64,000 bases of DNA from Paenibacillus sp. G2S3 (GTDB lineage Bacteria > Bacillota > Bacilli > Paenibacillales > Paenibacillaceae). A program made the position numbers and the translations under genes. The stretch covers positions 3,472,001-3,536,000 of the forward strand of contig NZ_CP126095.1 of the NCBI RefSeq assembly GCF_030123105.1. Direction: 5' to 3'. Shown piece after piece: positions 1 to 11,325 of the stretch. The notes under the pieces were generated by a model. It made no database searches and had not been told where the DNA came from. It saw nothing but the letters and a program-made list of their open reading frames with translations. Each line of letters opens with the position of its first letter. Within the stretch, counting starts at the first letter, position 1.

Positions 1-2
1 TC

Positions 3-953
3 GTTTATACTTGTGAGAAAGAAAGCGTCGACGCAAAAATACTCAGAATCGCTTTCTTAAATGACAGGAGTCGGGAAGATTTTTTAGGCGAAGTGGAGTA
101 TGTTAGGTATTTATTTGAACATGGTGGAAGTGTCTCGGATGTAGTCAACTCCCGAAAGGGGAATCAACTGGAAGAGATCACTCATAATAATCATACTTTT
201 TTTATCTGCCTGTTTAATAAGGCTAAGGGAAAAATGCTGGTGGAAAATAATTATCAATACCGGGAAGAAGCTCCAATTACCGAATATTATTATAACTGTG
301 GTAAGGTTCTAGGGAAAATGCACGAATTGTCCAAAGGATATACTCCTGTTCATCGGCGGCAAAGTTTTTTTGACAGATTCAATGCCGAATATATTGATAA
401 ATTGATACCTAACTCCTTGTCTCTACTTAAGGAGAAGCTGGTAATGCTTCTTACAACCTTAGAAGATTTGGACAGGAACAATGAGACCTTCGGTATGAAC
501 CATTTTGATTACAACGATGGGAATTATTCGATAGATTTTGATACTGGACAAATCACTGTATATGATTTCGATAATTCATGTTTCTGTTGGTATTTGTTTG
601 ATCTGGCAGGTCTCTGGACACAAGGAATGGGATGGACACAATTCGAACCAGAAGCTGGTCAACGTAAAAAGTTCATGGATGATTATTTTGAAGTAGCCCT
701 CAAAGGATATAGATCTGAGACCGCGATCGAACAGTCGATGTTGGATAAATTGCCCTTATTTATCCAAGTGTCGCTCATGGAAAATATTGTAGATGCATTC
801 GAAGTAATGCGGAACAATGGTGAAGAACCATCATGTGATGAGGAATTGTCATATCGTATAAAATGCTTGGAAGGCGACATCCCTTATATGGGATTTTTCG
901 ATGAAATTTACTCGTGTGAAGAACCCTTTGAGTATGAGGAACGAGAAATTTAG
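3..953 (+). CDS. Phosphotransferase-family protein (5' end outside window)
   Basis: The reading frame is open from base 3, so the gene begins upstream of the window; about 316 codons are visible. The GTG at 93 is internal, because residues encoded before it already look like the kinase N-lobe (an ILRIA strand followed by an E-rich helix). The C-lobe carries the APH/choline-kinase catalytic signature HFDYNDGN and the metal-binding VYDFDNS. These mark an aminoglycoside phosphotransferase-fold kinase (APH family). The substrate cannot be told: this family includes aminoglycoside, homoserine and small-metabolite kinases. It lies 57 bases before a second kinase of the same fold and may be co-transcribed with it. 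Confidence 0.85.
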   Translation, partial: VYTCEKESVDAKILRIAFLNDRSREDFLGEVEYVRYLFEHGGSVSDVVNSRKGNQLEEITHNNHTFFICLFNKAKGKMLVENNYQYREEAPITEYYYNCGKVLGKMHELSKGYTPVHRRQSFFDRFNAEYIDKLIPNSLSLLKEKLVMLLTTLEDLDRNNETFGMNHFDYNDGNYSIDFDTGQITVYDFDNSCFCWYLFDLAGLWTQGMGWTQFEPEAGQRKKFMDDYFEVALKGYRSETAIEQSMLDKLPLFIQVSLMENIVDAFEVMRNNGEEPSCDEELSYRIKCLEGDIPYMGFFDEIYSCEEPFEYEEREI

Positions 954-1010
954 TCTTTTTGTAGGCAGTAAAGACAAACTCGACTCTAAAATACAGGAGA
1001 TTAAGCGAAA

Positions 1011-1934
1011 ATGACTTACGAGAAACCGAAATTGGCGATAAGTGAAATTGAAAAAGTATTGGAGACTCATCTCGGACCGGGTGCGGCTGAGATTACACCG
1101 CTGTCTGGTGGCAACATAAGCAATGTGTTTTCTTTCAACCACGAAGGAAAGGGATATGTTGTGAAATTCAGTGATCTACAAGGGACATATGAAACGGAAC
1201 ACTATATATCTAATTTGCTGTCAGCTCAAAACATCCCTTTTCCCAAATGTTTGGCGTTAGGGAGAACTAGCCAGTTAACCTATTTGATCATGGAACGAAT
1301 GGAAGGACGCAACCTATCCGATTGCACTTCAGAGGAACAAACCCTTCAGTTGCCTGAAATTATCGGCATTTTGACAAGAATGGCTGCAGCGGATATTGGG
1401 GCAACTAACGGGTATGGGTGGATCGGTGCTGATGGCAACGGTTCCTATGCATCTTGGAAGGACTTCGTCGTTGCCGTAAATGCGGAGGATCAAACAGGGA
1501 CATTCTGGGAAAACTGGCATGATCTCTTCCACACCTCTTGCTTGGAGAGAGACCTATACGAAGAAATATACGGTCGGTTGATGACCTACGTACCCTATAA
1601 TGAATCGAACAGAAGCTTTATACACGGAGATTTTCAACAGTGGAATATTTTGTCCACTGGAACACGAATTACCGGCATCATTGATGGAAATTGCATGTAC
1701 GGTGATTCTCTCATAGACCTTGCGATTCTCGATCGGCATATGCCGTGGAGTGATGTCATTAAGGCGTATCAAAACTATCAAGACAAAGCCAGCATAGAGA
1801 CTCCTAATTTTAAGGAGCGGCTAATCGGTGCCTATTATTTGAAGGGACTCGACGGACTTCGATTCTACGCGAAGATGGGATGGAACGAAGCTTATCAGAA
1901 TACACGACAGTTTCTTTTAAATCTGAAAGCTTAA
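1011..1934 (+). CDS. Phosphotransferase (APH/fructosamine-kinase fold)
   Basis: A 307-residue cytoplasmic kinase-fold protein. An AGGAG site precedes the ATG by a normal distance. The glycine loop region (LSGGNISNVF), the Brenner-type catalytic motif HGDFQQWN and the metal-site segment IIDGNCMYGD are in the expected order for the APH superfamily. The usual D-W/F-E after the metal Asp is DGN here, a variation also found in non-resistance members. The substrate is unknown. The pairing with the upstream phosphotransferase suggests a local duplication followed by divergence, or two steps on related small molecules; that is inference. A hairpin terminator follows at 2001-2034. Confidence 0.85.
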   Translation: MTYEKPKLAISEIEKVLETHLGPGAAEITPLSGGNISNVFSFNHEGKGYVVKFSDLQGTYETEHYISNLLSAQNIPFPKCLALGRTSQLTYLIMERMEGRNLSDCTSEEQTLQLPEIIGILTRMAAADIGATNGYGWIGADGNGSYASWKDFVVAVNAEDQTGTFWENWHDLFHTSCLERDLYEEIYGRLMTYVPYNESNRSFIHGDFQQWNILSTGTRITGIIDGNCMYGDSLIDLAILDRHMPWSDVIKAYQNYQDKASIETPNFKERLIGAYYLKGLDGLRFYAKMGWNEAYQNTRQFLLNLKA

Positions 1935-2000
1935 CGTCAGGATACATAACTTGAAAACCCAAACAAGTCCAGTAGTGGTTCTAAATGACACAAAAAGATT

Positions 2001-2034
2001 GAGAGCACCCGTTTGTTTAAATGGGGGCTCTTTT
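2001..2034 (+). terminator. Rho-independent terminator after the kinase pair
   Basis: Arms AGAGCACCC and GGGGGCTCT (one bulge) enclose a 12-base loop and are followed by TTTT. This ends the kinase transcript and lies upstream of the true start of the next gene at 2191. Confidence 0.75.
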
Positions 2035-2148
2035 ATTTATGGAGGCCAAGCTTATGCTAGCACTGGAGCTTCAGGCTTACAATCTGTAATAATTGCACCT
2101 GGACATGTCATTAATCCACTATCTACAGCTTTGTCCAACTTGTTAAAA

Positions 2149-2162
2149 TGTAAGCGCAATCA
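2149..2162 (+). promoter_or_regulatory. Candidate cre (CcpA) site before the GH85 gene
   Basis: TGTAAGCGCAATCA matches the Bacillus cre consensus TGWAANCGNTNWCA at all positions but one. It lies 28 bases before the GH85 start codon, where CcpA binding would block transcription when preferred sugars are present. This is a consensus match only; no good -35/-10 pair could be fixed next to it. Confidence 0.5.
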
Positions 2163-2190
2163 TAATAACTATCGATTGGAGGAGTATGGC

Positions 2191-4842
2191 ATGAAAAAGA
2201 TTGGTGCAGGTTTTATATTCTTATTGGTGATGTGCGCAGCATTATCCACAACTGCGTTCGCTAAACAGCCTTATTCATCCTACTGGTTTCCAGAGCAATT
2301 GCTTAAGTGGAGTCCTGAATCCGATCCGGATGCGGCATTCAACCGGAGCACAGTTCCGCTTCAAGACCATTTTGTGACAGATGGAGTCAACTCCAATGCA
2401 ACTAAAGCGCCGAAAGTTATGGCTTTATCAGCATTGAACTCGGGAACAAGTGGTGTGCCATCACAGGGTTCGGACAAATTTGGAGCTAACACGTTTACTT
2501 ATTGGCAATATGTTGACAAGCTGGTTTATTGGGGCGGATCTGCCGGTGAAGGAATCATCGTACCACCAAGCGCTGATACAATTGACGCAGCTCATAAGAA
2601 TGGCGTACCAATTATCGGAACGGTATTTTTCCCGCCAAGCGTGTATGGTGGGAAGTTAGAATGGGTGAAGCAGATGCTACAGCAGAACAGTGATGGCTCC
2701 TTTCCTGCTGCAGATAAGCTGATCCAGGTTGCGAAGTATTACGGATTTGACGGTTGGTTTATTAACCAGGAGACTGAAGGTGGAACACCAGCTGATGCAC
2801 AGCAAATGAAAGCTTTTCTAAGTTATCTAGAATTGCACAAATCTGCATCTATGCAAATCGTATGGTACGACTCCATGACTAAGGAGGGCAGTATCAGTTG
2901 GCAAAATGCACTAAATGACAAGAATGCAATGTTCCTGCAGGAGAATAAAAAGAAAATCACAGATAGTATGTTCCTGAACTTTTGGTGGAAAGATCTGAAA
3001 AGCTCGGCGGAGAAAGCCAAAAGCTTGGGCAGAAGTCCATATGATCTGTATGCTGGCATCGATGTCGAAGCCAAGGGTTATGATACGAATGTGAACTGGG
3101 ATCTGCTGTTCCCGGATGGGAAACCTGCCGTCACTTCCCTTGGTATTTATCGCCCGGACTGGGCTTTTAACAGCGCAGAGAGTATGGAGGATTTCTTCGT
3201 CCGTGAGAACCAATTCTGGGTGGGTCCAAATGGGAATCCGGGAAACACCACGAGCGATCAGGCTTGGAAAGGGATCGCGAACGATGTCGTCGAATCATCC
3301 TCTATAAATGAGTTGCCTTTCATTACCAACTTCAACACTGGAAGTGGACAGAAATATTATGTCCGAGGGAAGCAGGTGCGAGATAAGGGATGGAACAACC
3401 GGAGCCTACAGGATATTCTGCCAACATGGCGCTGGATCACAGATAGCAAAGGAACAGCACTTACTCCAGCGCTTGATTGGTCTGATGCGTATTATGGTGG
3501 CAGCTCATTGAAGGTATCAGGTGACTTGAGCCATAACAATGCGACACATCTGAAACTCTACAAGACAGACCTGAAAATCGAAGCAAGCACAAAGCTAGCA
3601 GTTACGTATAAAACCCTGAACAAGCCAAGCTTGAAGGTTGGTCTTGCTTTCGCAGACCATCCCGACGAATTTGTCTTCCTTAACGTGAAGGATAAGACAG
3701 CACCAGGCTGGACTACCGAAACTTTGAATTTGACCCCATACAAAGGGAAACGAATCGTAGCAGTGTCACTTTATTTTGATACCAAGGATACGATTAGTAA
3801 TTATAGTATTCAAATTGGCCAACTCTCCATCCAAAATGCCAACGATTCGATTAAGCCGCTGCCGGCGGTTCGCGAACTGAAGGTTACTCAATCCGATTTC
3901 CGCGATGGAATTTATGGAGATGCTAGATTGGAGTGGAAACCACTTGACCAGCAGGTGAAGCAATACGAAATCTATCGTGTACTGCCAGATGGCAGTGAGG
4001 TATTATTGGGCGCAACGCCAAATCATGTGTTTTACGTTCCTGAGATGAGAAGAATAGACAAGGAAACTGGCACAGAATTAAAGATCGTTGCAATCAATGG
4101 AAGATACGAACAAGGTCAGTCCTCTAGCGTGAAGATCAGCTGGCCGGCTTATCCGAAACCAATTGCTGGGTTCAAGGCTGATCGAACCCTGGTGGCTCCA
4201 GGTGAGAGCGTAAACTTCACTGACATGTCGACCGAAGTGACAGAAGGATGGTCATGGAACTTCGAAAGCGGAAGCCCAGCCATCAGCACATCGAAGAACC
4301 CGATGGTAACGTTCAATCAGGAAGGTGTTTATAGCGTGACACTGACCGCAACCAACAGCTCAGGTCAAGACACAATTACTAATAAGGAACTCATCACAGT
4401 GAGCAAGGATGCTGGAGCGGTGAAGAATCTGGCACTTGGCAAAACTGCGACAGCCGATCATGCGTGTGGGGACAAGGAAGGAGCACCGAATGCCGTAGAC
4501 GGAAAAGTTACGGATAACAGTAAATGGTGCGCACTTGGTAATCTACCTCATTGGCTACAAGTCGATCTCGGAGCCGAGCATCAAATCAGCAATTTTATTA
4601 TCAAGCATGCTCAGAGCGGAGGAGAATGGTCGGGCTTTAATACCAGCGATTATACCATTCAGGTGAGTAGTGACGGAACGAACTGGACGGATGTCGTAAA
4701 CGTGCAAGGAAACTCGGCAGCTGAGTCGACAGACGCGATTGCGTTAGTGAAAGCACGTTATGTGAAATTAATCATTCTTAAGCCCACGCAGGGAGCCGAT
4801 ACGGCAGCGCGAATCTATGAGTTTGAAGTCCATGGGTTGTAA
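2191..4842 (+). CDS. Secreted GH85 endo-beta-N-acetylglucosaminidase with PKD and F5/8C domains
   Basis: An 883-residue exported enzyme predicted to cut the chitobiose core of N-glycans. The start is set at ATG 2191 (site GGAGG, 5 bases upstream region) because it opens a typical signal peptide (KK, hydrophobic stretch, TTAFAKQ); the frame is open upstream to 1951 but passes through the previous terminator. The GH85 barrel follows, with the catalytic N-x-E motif in WFINQETEG: Asn192 and Glu194, matching the stabilising Asn and acid Glu of Endo-A-type enzymes. After it come a beta-rich region, a PKD domain (about residues 660-740, WSWNFESG) and a C-terminal F5/8C (discoidin/CBM32-like) domain (about 745-883, HWLQVDLG). 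It is monocistronic, with a candidate cre site upstream and a terminator at 4894. Confidence 0.93.
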   Translation: MKKIGAGFIFLLVMCAALSTTAFAKQPYSSYWFPEQLLKWSPESDPDAAFNRSTVPLQDHFVTDGVNSNATKAPKVMALSALNSGTSGVPSQGSDKFGANTFTYWQYVDKLVYWGGSAGEGIIVPPSADTIDAAHKNGVPIIGTVFFPPSVYGGKLEWVKQMLQQNSDGSFPAADKLIQVAKYYGFDGWFINQETEGGTPADAQQMKAFLSYLELHKSASMQIVWYDSMTKEGSISWQNALNDKNAMFLQENKKKITDSMFLNFWWKDLKSSAEKAKSLGRSPYDLYAGIDVEAKGYDTNVNWDLLFPDGKPAVTSLGIYRPDWAFNSAESMEDFFVRENQFWVGPNGNPGNTTSDQAWKGIANDVVESSSINELPFITNFNTGSGQKYYVRGKQVRDKGWNNRSLQDILPTWRWITDSKGTALTPALDWSDAYYGGSSLKVSGDLSHNNATHLKLYKTDLKIEASTKLAVTYKTLNKPSLKVGLAFADHPDEFVFLNVKDKTAPGWTTETLNLTPYKGKRIVAVSLYFDTKDTISNYSIQIGQLSIQNANDSIKPLPAVRELKVTQSDFRDGIYGDARLEWKPLDQQVKQYEIYRVLPDGSEVLLGATPNHVFYVPEMRRIDKETGTELKIVAINGRYEQGQSSSVKISWPAYPKPIAGFKADRTLVAPGESVNFTDMSTEVTEGWSWNFESGSPAISTSKNPMVTFNQEGVYSVTLTATNSSGQDTITNKELITVSKDAGAVKNLALGKTATADHACGDKEGAPNAVDGKVTDNSKWCALGNLPHWLQVDLGAEHQISNFIIKHAQSGGEWSGFNTSDYTIQVSSDGTNWTDVVNVQGNSAAESTDAIALVKARYVKLIILKPTQGADTAARIYEFEVHGL

Positions 4843-4893
4843 TTCGATTCTTACCATGGTTTTTAAATAACAAATAATAGTGGTAACCAAAAA

Positions 4894-4923
4894 AAGAACC
4901 TGAGTAGTTTATCAGGTTCTTTA
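4894..4923 (+). terminator. Terminator after GH85 gene
   Basis: Perfect 10-base arms AAGAACCTGA / TCAGGTTCTT with an 8-base loop. The T tract is short, so termination may be partial. Confidence 0.6.
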
Positions 4924-5001
4924 ATATTGCATATGAACAGACACGATGATATAATCATATCACGACTTTTAATGTATATAAAAGACAAATTTAATGCATC
5001 T

Positions 5002-5016
5002 TACATTATTAATGTA
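5002..5016. promoter_or_regulatory. 15-base palindrome upstream of rph
   Basis: TACATTA-T-TAATGTA is a perfect inverted repeat 60 bases before the rph start. Rifamycin-inactivating genes are often preceded by a rifamycin-associated element; this palindrome does not resemble the published GC-rich actinobacterial form, so it could be an unrelated operator. Confidence 0.35.
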
Positions 5017-5076
5017 CCACGCCGGTAAACTCTTGTCAAATGTTTTTTTCTCAATTTTAGTGTTAGGAGAGATTGA

Positions 5077-7692
<2,616 letters not shown>

Positions 7693-7886
7693 TTGTTAGC
7701 TTTATGGATGAAGTTCTGGTCTTAGTAAAAGACAAGAACGTGGCCCATTACTAATTCAATAATTTACTTTCGCTATTCTTAGATTCGGTTTAATGTAGGA
7801 AAAGGAAGTAAATAATACGGGAATAGAGACTCCCTCTCGAAACATAGGCAGAATGTAATTTAAAGGGGAGTCTAAATATATATTCC

Positions 7887-7916
7887 TTGACGAGAATATT
7901 CTCCATAAGGTATATT
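7887..7916 (+). promoter_or_regulatory. Promoter with embedded palindrome before the VOC gene
   Basis: TTGACG (7887-7892) and TATATT (7911-7916) are spaced by 18 bases. A perfect 12-base palindrome GAGAATATTCTC (7892-7903) sits at the start of the spacer, where a bound repressor would exclude polymerase. The regulator is not identified; none is encoded next to it in the same orientation class. Confidence 0.55.
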
Positions 7917-7958
7917 GTAAGAGCAGTAAATTATTCTAACTAAGGAAGTGTATAAATT

Positions 7959-8336
7959 ATGATTAATAAACTTGGTCAAATTATGTTATATGTGAATAAC
8001 CAAGAGGAATCCAAAGTTTTCTGGACAGAAAAGCTAGGGTTTGAGGTGATTTTGGATGAAACCAATGGCCCAATGAGATTTATCGAGCTTGCTCCTAAAG
8101 GTGCAGCCACTAGCATTGTTCTTCATAATAAAGAGTTGGTTGCTCAAATGAATCCTGAAATGAATCTCGGAACACCTTCTTTAATGTTCTTTTCGGATAA
8201 TTTTGATCAATTGAATCGTGATTTGAAGGACAAAAATGTCACAGTTGGTGAAATTGTAGAAATTCCCGGGGGAAGAGTTTTCAATTTCGCAGACAGTGAG
8301 AATAACTACTTTGCTGTAATGGAAAAAGGACAATAA
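7959..8336 (+). CDS. VOC-family (glyoxalase-like) protein
   Basis: A 125-residue protein with the vicinal-oxygen-chelate fold: an N-terminal strand-helix unit (LGQIMLYVNNQEESKVFW-type) and a second beta-alpha-beta repeat ending in a C-terminal NYFAVME strand. Members range from glyoxalases and fosfomycin/bleomycin resistance proteins to unknown enzymes. The metal ligands of glyoxalase I are not all obvious, so catalysis is not claimed. The start has an AAGGAAGTG site. It is transcribed from its own palindrome-containing promoter and ended by the hairpin at 8434. Confidence 0.85.
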   Translation: MINKLGQIMLYVNNQEESKVFWTEKLGFEVILDETNGPMRFIELAPKGAATSIVLHNKELVAQMNPEMNLGTPSLMFFSDNFDQLNRDLKDKNVTVGEIVEIPGGRVFNFADSENNYFAVMEKGQ

Positions 8337-8433
8337 TTGAGTCAGCAAACTCCCCACAAAAGAGCCTTAAAGTCTACCATAAAGAAGAAGGGTGAAGAAG
8401 TAGGGGAACGTTAGTTAAATAAGTTACTTTTGC

Positions 8434-8465
8434 AGCTAATCAAAGTGATTAGCTGTTTTTTTTCT
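8434..8465 (+). terminator. Terminator after VOC gene
   Basis: Perfect arms AGCTAATC / GATTAGCT with a 5-base loop, followed by a long T run. A strong intrinsic terminator. Confidence 0.85.
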
Positions 8466-8534
8466 TTGTCATACTAAATCTTACTTGTTAAGTAAGGAAT
8501 ATCATGTTATTCTGCAAAAAGAGGAGATGATCAG

Positions 8535-9221
8535 ATGTTTGAAAATGGATCGTTCCGACCCGCTCAATCCACTAAGTTAGTTGACAATGTTGTTAATCAA
8601 ATACAACAAAAAATTTCAACTGGAGCAATCTTACCAGGAGACAAATTGCCTCCAGAACCTGAATTAATGCAATTATTCAATGTAGGTCGATCAACGATAA
8701 GAGAAGCAATTCGTGTGTTAGTTCATGCTGGTCTATTGGAGAAAAAGCAGGGTTTTGGAACTTATTTAAAATCCAGCCCGATTATTCAAGAGCCACTTAC
8801 CCATCGTTTACTTCGTGCAGAACTGATTGAGGTCTTCGAAGCCCGAAAAATGATTGAATTAGAAATCGCAAGATTAGCAGCTCTAAGGCGTGATGACACA
8901 GATTTATCCAACATGCGAAAACATTTAGATACAAGAAATATGGCTCTAAAGCAGAATGATCGTGAGCTCTATGCCAAATCAGATATACAATTCCACATGG
9001 CAGTAGCAATTGCAAGCAAAAACGCTGTGATCATTGATTTATATAGAACATTTACTCATATTTTGTCAGATGCAATGAGTAAATTAAACCGTAATTATAG
9101 TTCCCACGATCCTCAATCTGATTACCATGAACAAGTTTATGAATCTATTAAAAATGGGGATTCAGATCAAGCGGTACAAGGGACTCTGAAAATTTTAAAT
9201 GGAACTCTTTCTGAGCTTTAA
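8535..9221 (+). CDS. FadR/GntR-family transcriptional regulator
   Basis: A 228-residue regulator. The N-terminal winged helix of the GntR family (about residues 15-80) includes SGAILPGDKLPPEPELMQLF and RSTIREAIRVL; a C-terminal all-helical FCD ligand-binding domain (about 95-220) has the Asp/His-rich metal site pattern (FHMAVA region). FCD members respond to organic acids or sugar acids. Site GAGGAGATGATCAG precedes the ATG. Only 38 bases separate it from the downstream ABC ATPase gene, so the two may be co-transcribed. The ligand is unknown. Confidence 0.88.
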   Translation: MFENGSFRPAQSTKLVDNVVNQIQQKISTGAILPGDKLPPEPELMQLFNVGRSTIREAIRVLVHAGLLEKKQGFGTYLKSSPIIQEPLTHRLLRAELIEVFEARKMIELEIARLAALRRDDTDLSNMRKHLDTRNMALKQNDRELYAKSDIQFHMAVAIASKNAVIIDLYRTFTHILSDAMSKLNRNYSSHDPQSDYHEQVYESIKNGDSDQAVQGTLKILNGTLSEL

Positions 9222-9259
9222 GTTTAATTTAGACATTCATAAGAAGGGGGAATTGAGGC

Positions 9260-10042
9260 ATGATTATATCACTCGAAAATGTATCATGGAAACGTGATAC
9301 TACCATGATCTTACGCGATATGAATTGGGAAGTGAAACAAGGACAACACTGGTGTATCGTCGGACTAAACGGATCAGGCAAGACGACGATGTTGAATGTA
9401 GTGAACGGCTATATATGGCCGACGACTGGGCAAGTCGAAGTGCTAGACCATCGCTACGGCGATGTGGATCTTAGAGAGTTACGCAAACGAATCGGTTGGG
9501 TCAGTACCTCCCTGCAACAAAAGCTGTATGGCCATCAGACTGCTTTGACCATTGTCCTCAGCGGTAAATTCGCGACCATCGGGCTGTATGACAAGACGAA
9601 TGAAGAGGATCAAAAGCAAGCCGAGGAGTTGATGGAATTCTTAGACTGCTCTTCCTTAGCCGCTCGTACTTACGATACCTTGTCGCAAGGTCAGCGTCAG
9701 AAAGTCCTTATTGCACGCGCACTTATGGCCAATCCGGATCTATTGATTCTTGATGAGCCATGCACAGGACTCGATATTTTTGCCCGAGAACAGCTGTTGC
9801 AAATGATTGAGAAGATTACGAAGCAACCCGGCGGACCCACTTTGCTGTATGTAACGCATCATATCGAAGAGATAACGCCATGCTTCACACATACGCTGTT
9901 AGTGAAGGACGGCGAAATCTACAAAGGGGATGAGACGGAAAACTGCTTGCAGTCGGATGTGCTGAGCGATTTCTTCGATATCCCCGTTGAAGTCCAGGAA
10001 CATCATAATCGCAAGTGGCTCACACTTGCTGGTGATAATTAG
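9260..10042 (+). CDS. ABC transporter ATP-binding protein (ModF/YlmA-like)
   Basis: A 260-residue single ATPase domain. Walker A is GLNGSGKTT, the signature is LSQGQRQKVLIARAL, and Walker B is LLILDEPCTGLD, followed by a switch His in TLLYVTHHIEE. The style (short, no membrane partner encoded nearby) resembles the YlmA/ModF group of soluble ABC proteins whose role is poorly defined. An AAGGGGG site precedes the ATG. No permease or binding protein lies next to it, so transport is not certain. A strong bidirectional-looking hairpin at 10071 ends the unit. Confidence 0.88.
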   Translation: MIISLENVSWKRDTTMILRDMNWEVKQGQHWCIVGLNGSGKTTMLNVVNGYIWPTTGQVEVLDHRYGDVDLRELRKRIGWVSTSLQQKLYGHQTALTIVLSGKFATIGLYDKTNEEDQKQAEELMEFLDCSSLAARTYDTLSQGQRQKVLIARALMANPDLLILDEPCTGLDIFAREQLLQMIEKITKQPGGPTLLYVTHHIEEITPCFTHTLLVKDGEIYKGDETENCLQSDVLSDFFDIPVEVQEHHNRKWLTLAGDN

Positions 10043-10070
10043 AATACGCTGCCTGAACATCTTATACGAT

Positions 10071-10108
10071 AACAAAAGCTGCCTAGCAATTGCTTGGCAG
10101 CTTTTGTT
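10071..10108. terminator. Long-stem terminator after the ABC gene
   Basis: AACAAAAGCTGCC and GGCAGCTTTTGTT form a 13-base perfect outer stem with further pairing inside (TAGCAATTGCTT). A-run and T-run on the two sides allow it to work in both directions, serving also the converging AraC gene. Confidence 0.85.
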
Positions 10109-10233
10109 ATTAAATATGGTTATTCATAATTGAATTGGTTTTCTACTAAACAAGATGAGTTAGATTAGCACGCCTTACATGGGTCCTGCACAATCCGCAT
10201 CTATACAATTTAAGACTACTTGAAGGTTAGTAG

Positions 10234-11112
10234 CTATCCCTCACCTCGTAGCGTATTACTATATTGTCGGGGACTCATTCCGATCTTTTTTTTGAATATT
10301 TGGTGAAAAAACTTTAGGTCAGCATATCCAACTGCTGCGGCAATTTCGCTTACACTTCTATGACCTCCCGAAAGCATACGACAGGCAGCATCCATTCGAA
10401 TACTTTGCATGTAATTTGTAAAACTCATGCCAGTTTGATGCTGAAAAAGGCGGCTGAATTGGCGTTCACTAAGGTTCGCTTTGCTAGCGAGATCACTAAG
10501 TTTAAGCCCACTGGCATAGTTGTAATTTATATATGCAATTGCTTCATCGACTGCCATCCATTGAGGCTTATCCCCTGTAGGTGTATCAATCTGCAACCGA
10601 TGTCTAAACAAGCCCGTTAATATTTGCACGACTAGAGCATCGAGGACAGCTAAATATCCAGGTGGTTTTGCCGAGAATTCACGAAACAATTCACGGAACA
10701 TGATATGGTATGCTCCATTGACATCTTTCATAGAGAACCAGAGCAATTCCTTGTCTGTGAAAAATCCACAAATATCCGAAGCGTGAGGAAAGCTAGCCTG
10801 AAGTTCGGATAAATACTCTACCGGGAACAAACAGTTGTAAACGATAAGCGGACGGTCTTTCATAGGTGTCTTTGGTCTAAATACATGACTGCGCCCAATA
10901 GGTATAAAAAACAACGTGCCGTGTTCGACAGGAACGGCCTCATCCTCAATATAATGCACGCCTGCTCCTTCACTGATATAAGTTATCTCGACAAATTCAT
11001 GGGAATGCGCATTCAATTCGAACGTTTCATAAGCCCTATTTACATAAATTGGTACATCGGGCTCGAAAAAGCTATCTCCAGACATGACAAAGGTGCTGCG
11101 TCGGATACTCAT
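10234..11112 (-). CDS. AraC-family regulator divergent from alpha-L-rhamnosidase
   Basis: A 292-residue regulator with an N-terminal cupin sensor (about residues 20-95; HSHEFVEITYISEG) and a C-terminal double helix-turn-helix (about 190-290; ASKANLSERQFSRLFQHQTG and IAAAVGYADLKFFHQIFKK). The start is ATG at 11112 (complement), preceded by AAAGGAG with an 8-base gap; the open frame extends 6 codons further but overlaps this site. Divergent to the GH78 gene, with about 210 bases between the starts, so it is probably the rhamnoside-responsive activator of that gene; this is inference from position and family habit. Confidence 0.9.
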   Translation of the reverse strand: MSIRRSTFVMSGDSFFEPDVPIYVNRAYETFELNAHSHEFVEITYISEGAGVHYIEDEAVPVEHGTLFFIPIGRSHVFRPKTPMKDRPLIVYNCLFPVEYLSELQASFPHASDICGFFTDKELLWFSMKDVNGAYHIMFRELFREFSAKPPGYLAVLDALVVQILTGLFRHRLQIDTPTGDKPQWMAVDEAIAYINYNYASGLKLSDLASKANLSERQFSRLFQHQTGMSFTNYMQSIRMDAACRMLSGGHRSVSEIAAAVGYADLKFFHQIFKKKIGMSPRQYSNTLRGEG

Positions 11113-11325
11113 GATCGTGGCTCCTTTCAAATGATCTTAGGCTAGACTCATCGTACGAAATTAAGGAATAAATGTCTATATCCACCTATAAAAATGTCGG
11201 GATTACCCCCAATTCTAAGTTCAATCTCCTCATACAATAGAATTAGTGCTACCGAGTCTATGATCTTGGAATCAAATGATGAATTGTTCCGGTTGTTATC
11301 GAATTAGTATAGGAGGCAGATACAA

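Noticed and set aside
7828..7872. Inverted repeat AGACTCCC ... GGGGAGTCT between rph and the VOC gene
   Set aside because: The arms are separated by a 30-base loop and lack a T tract; too weak to call a terminator or operator.
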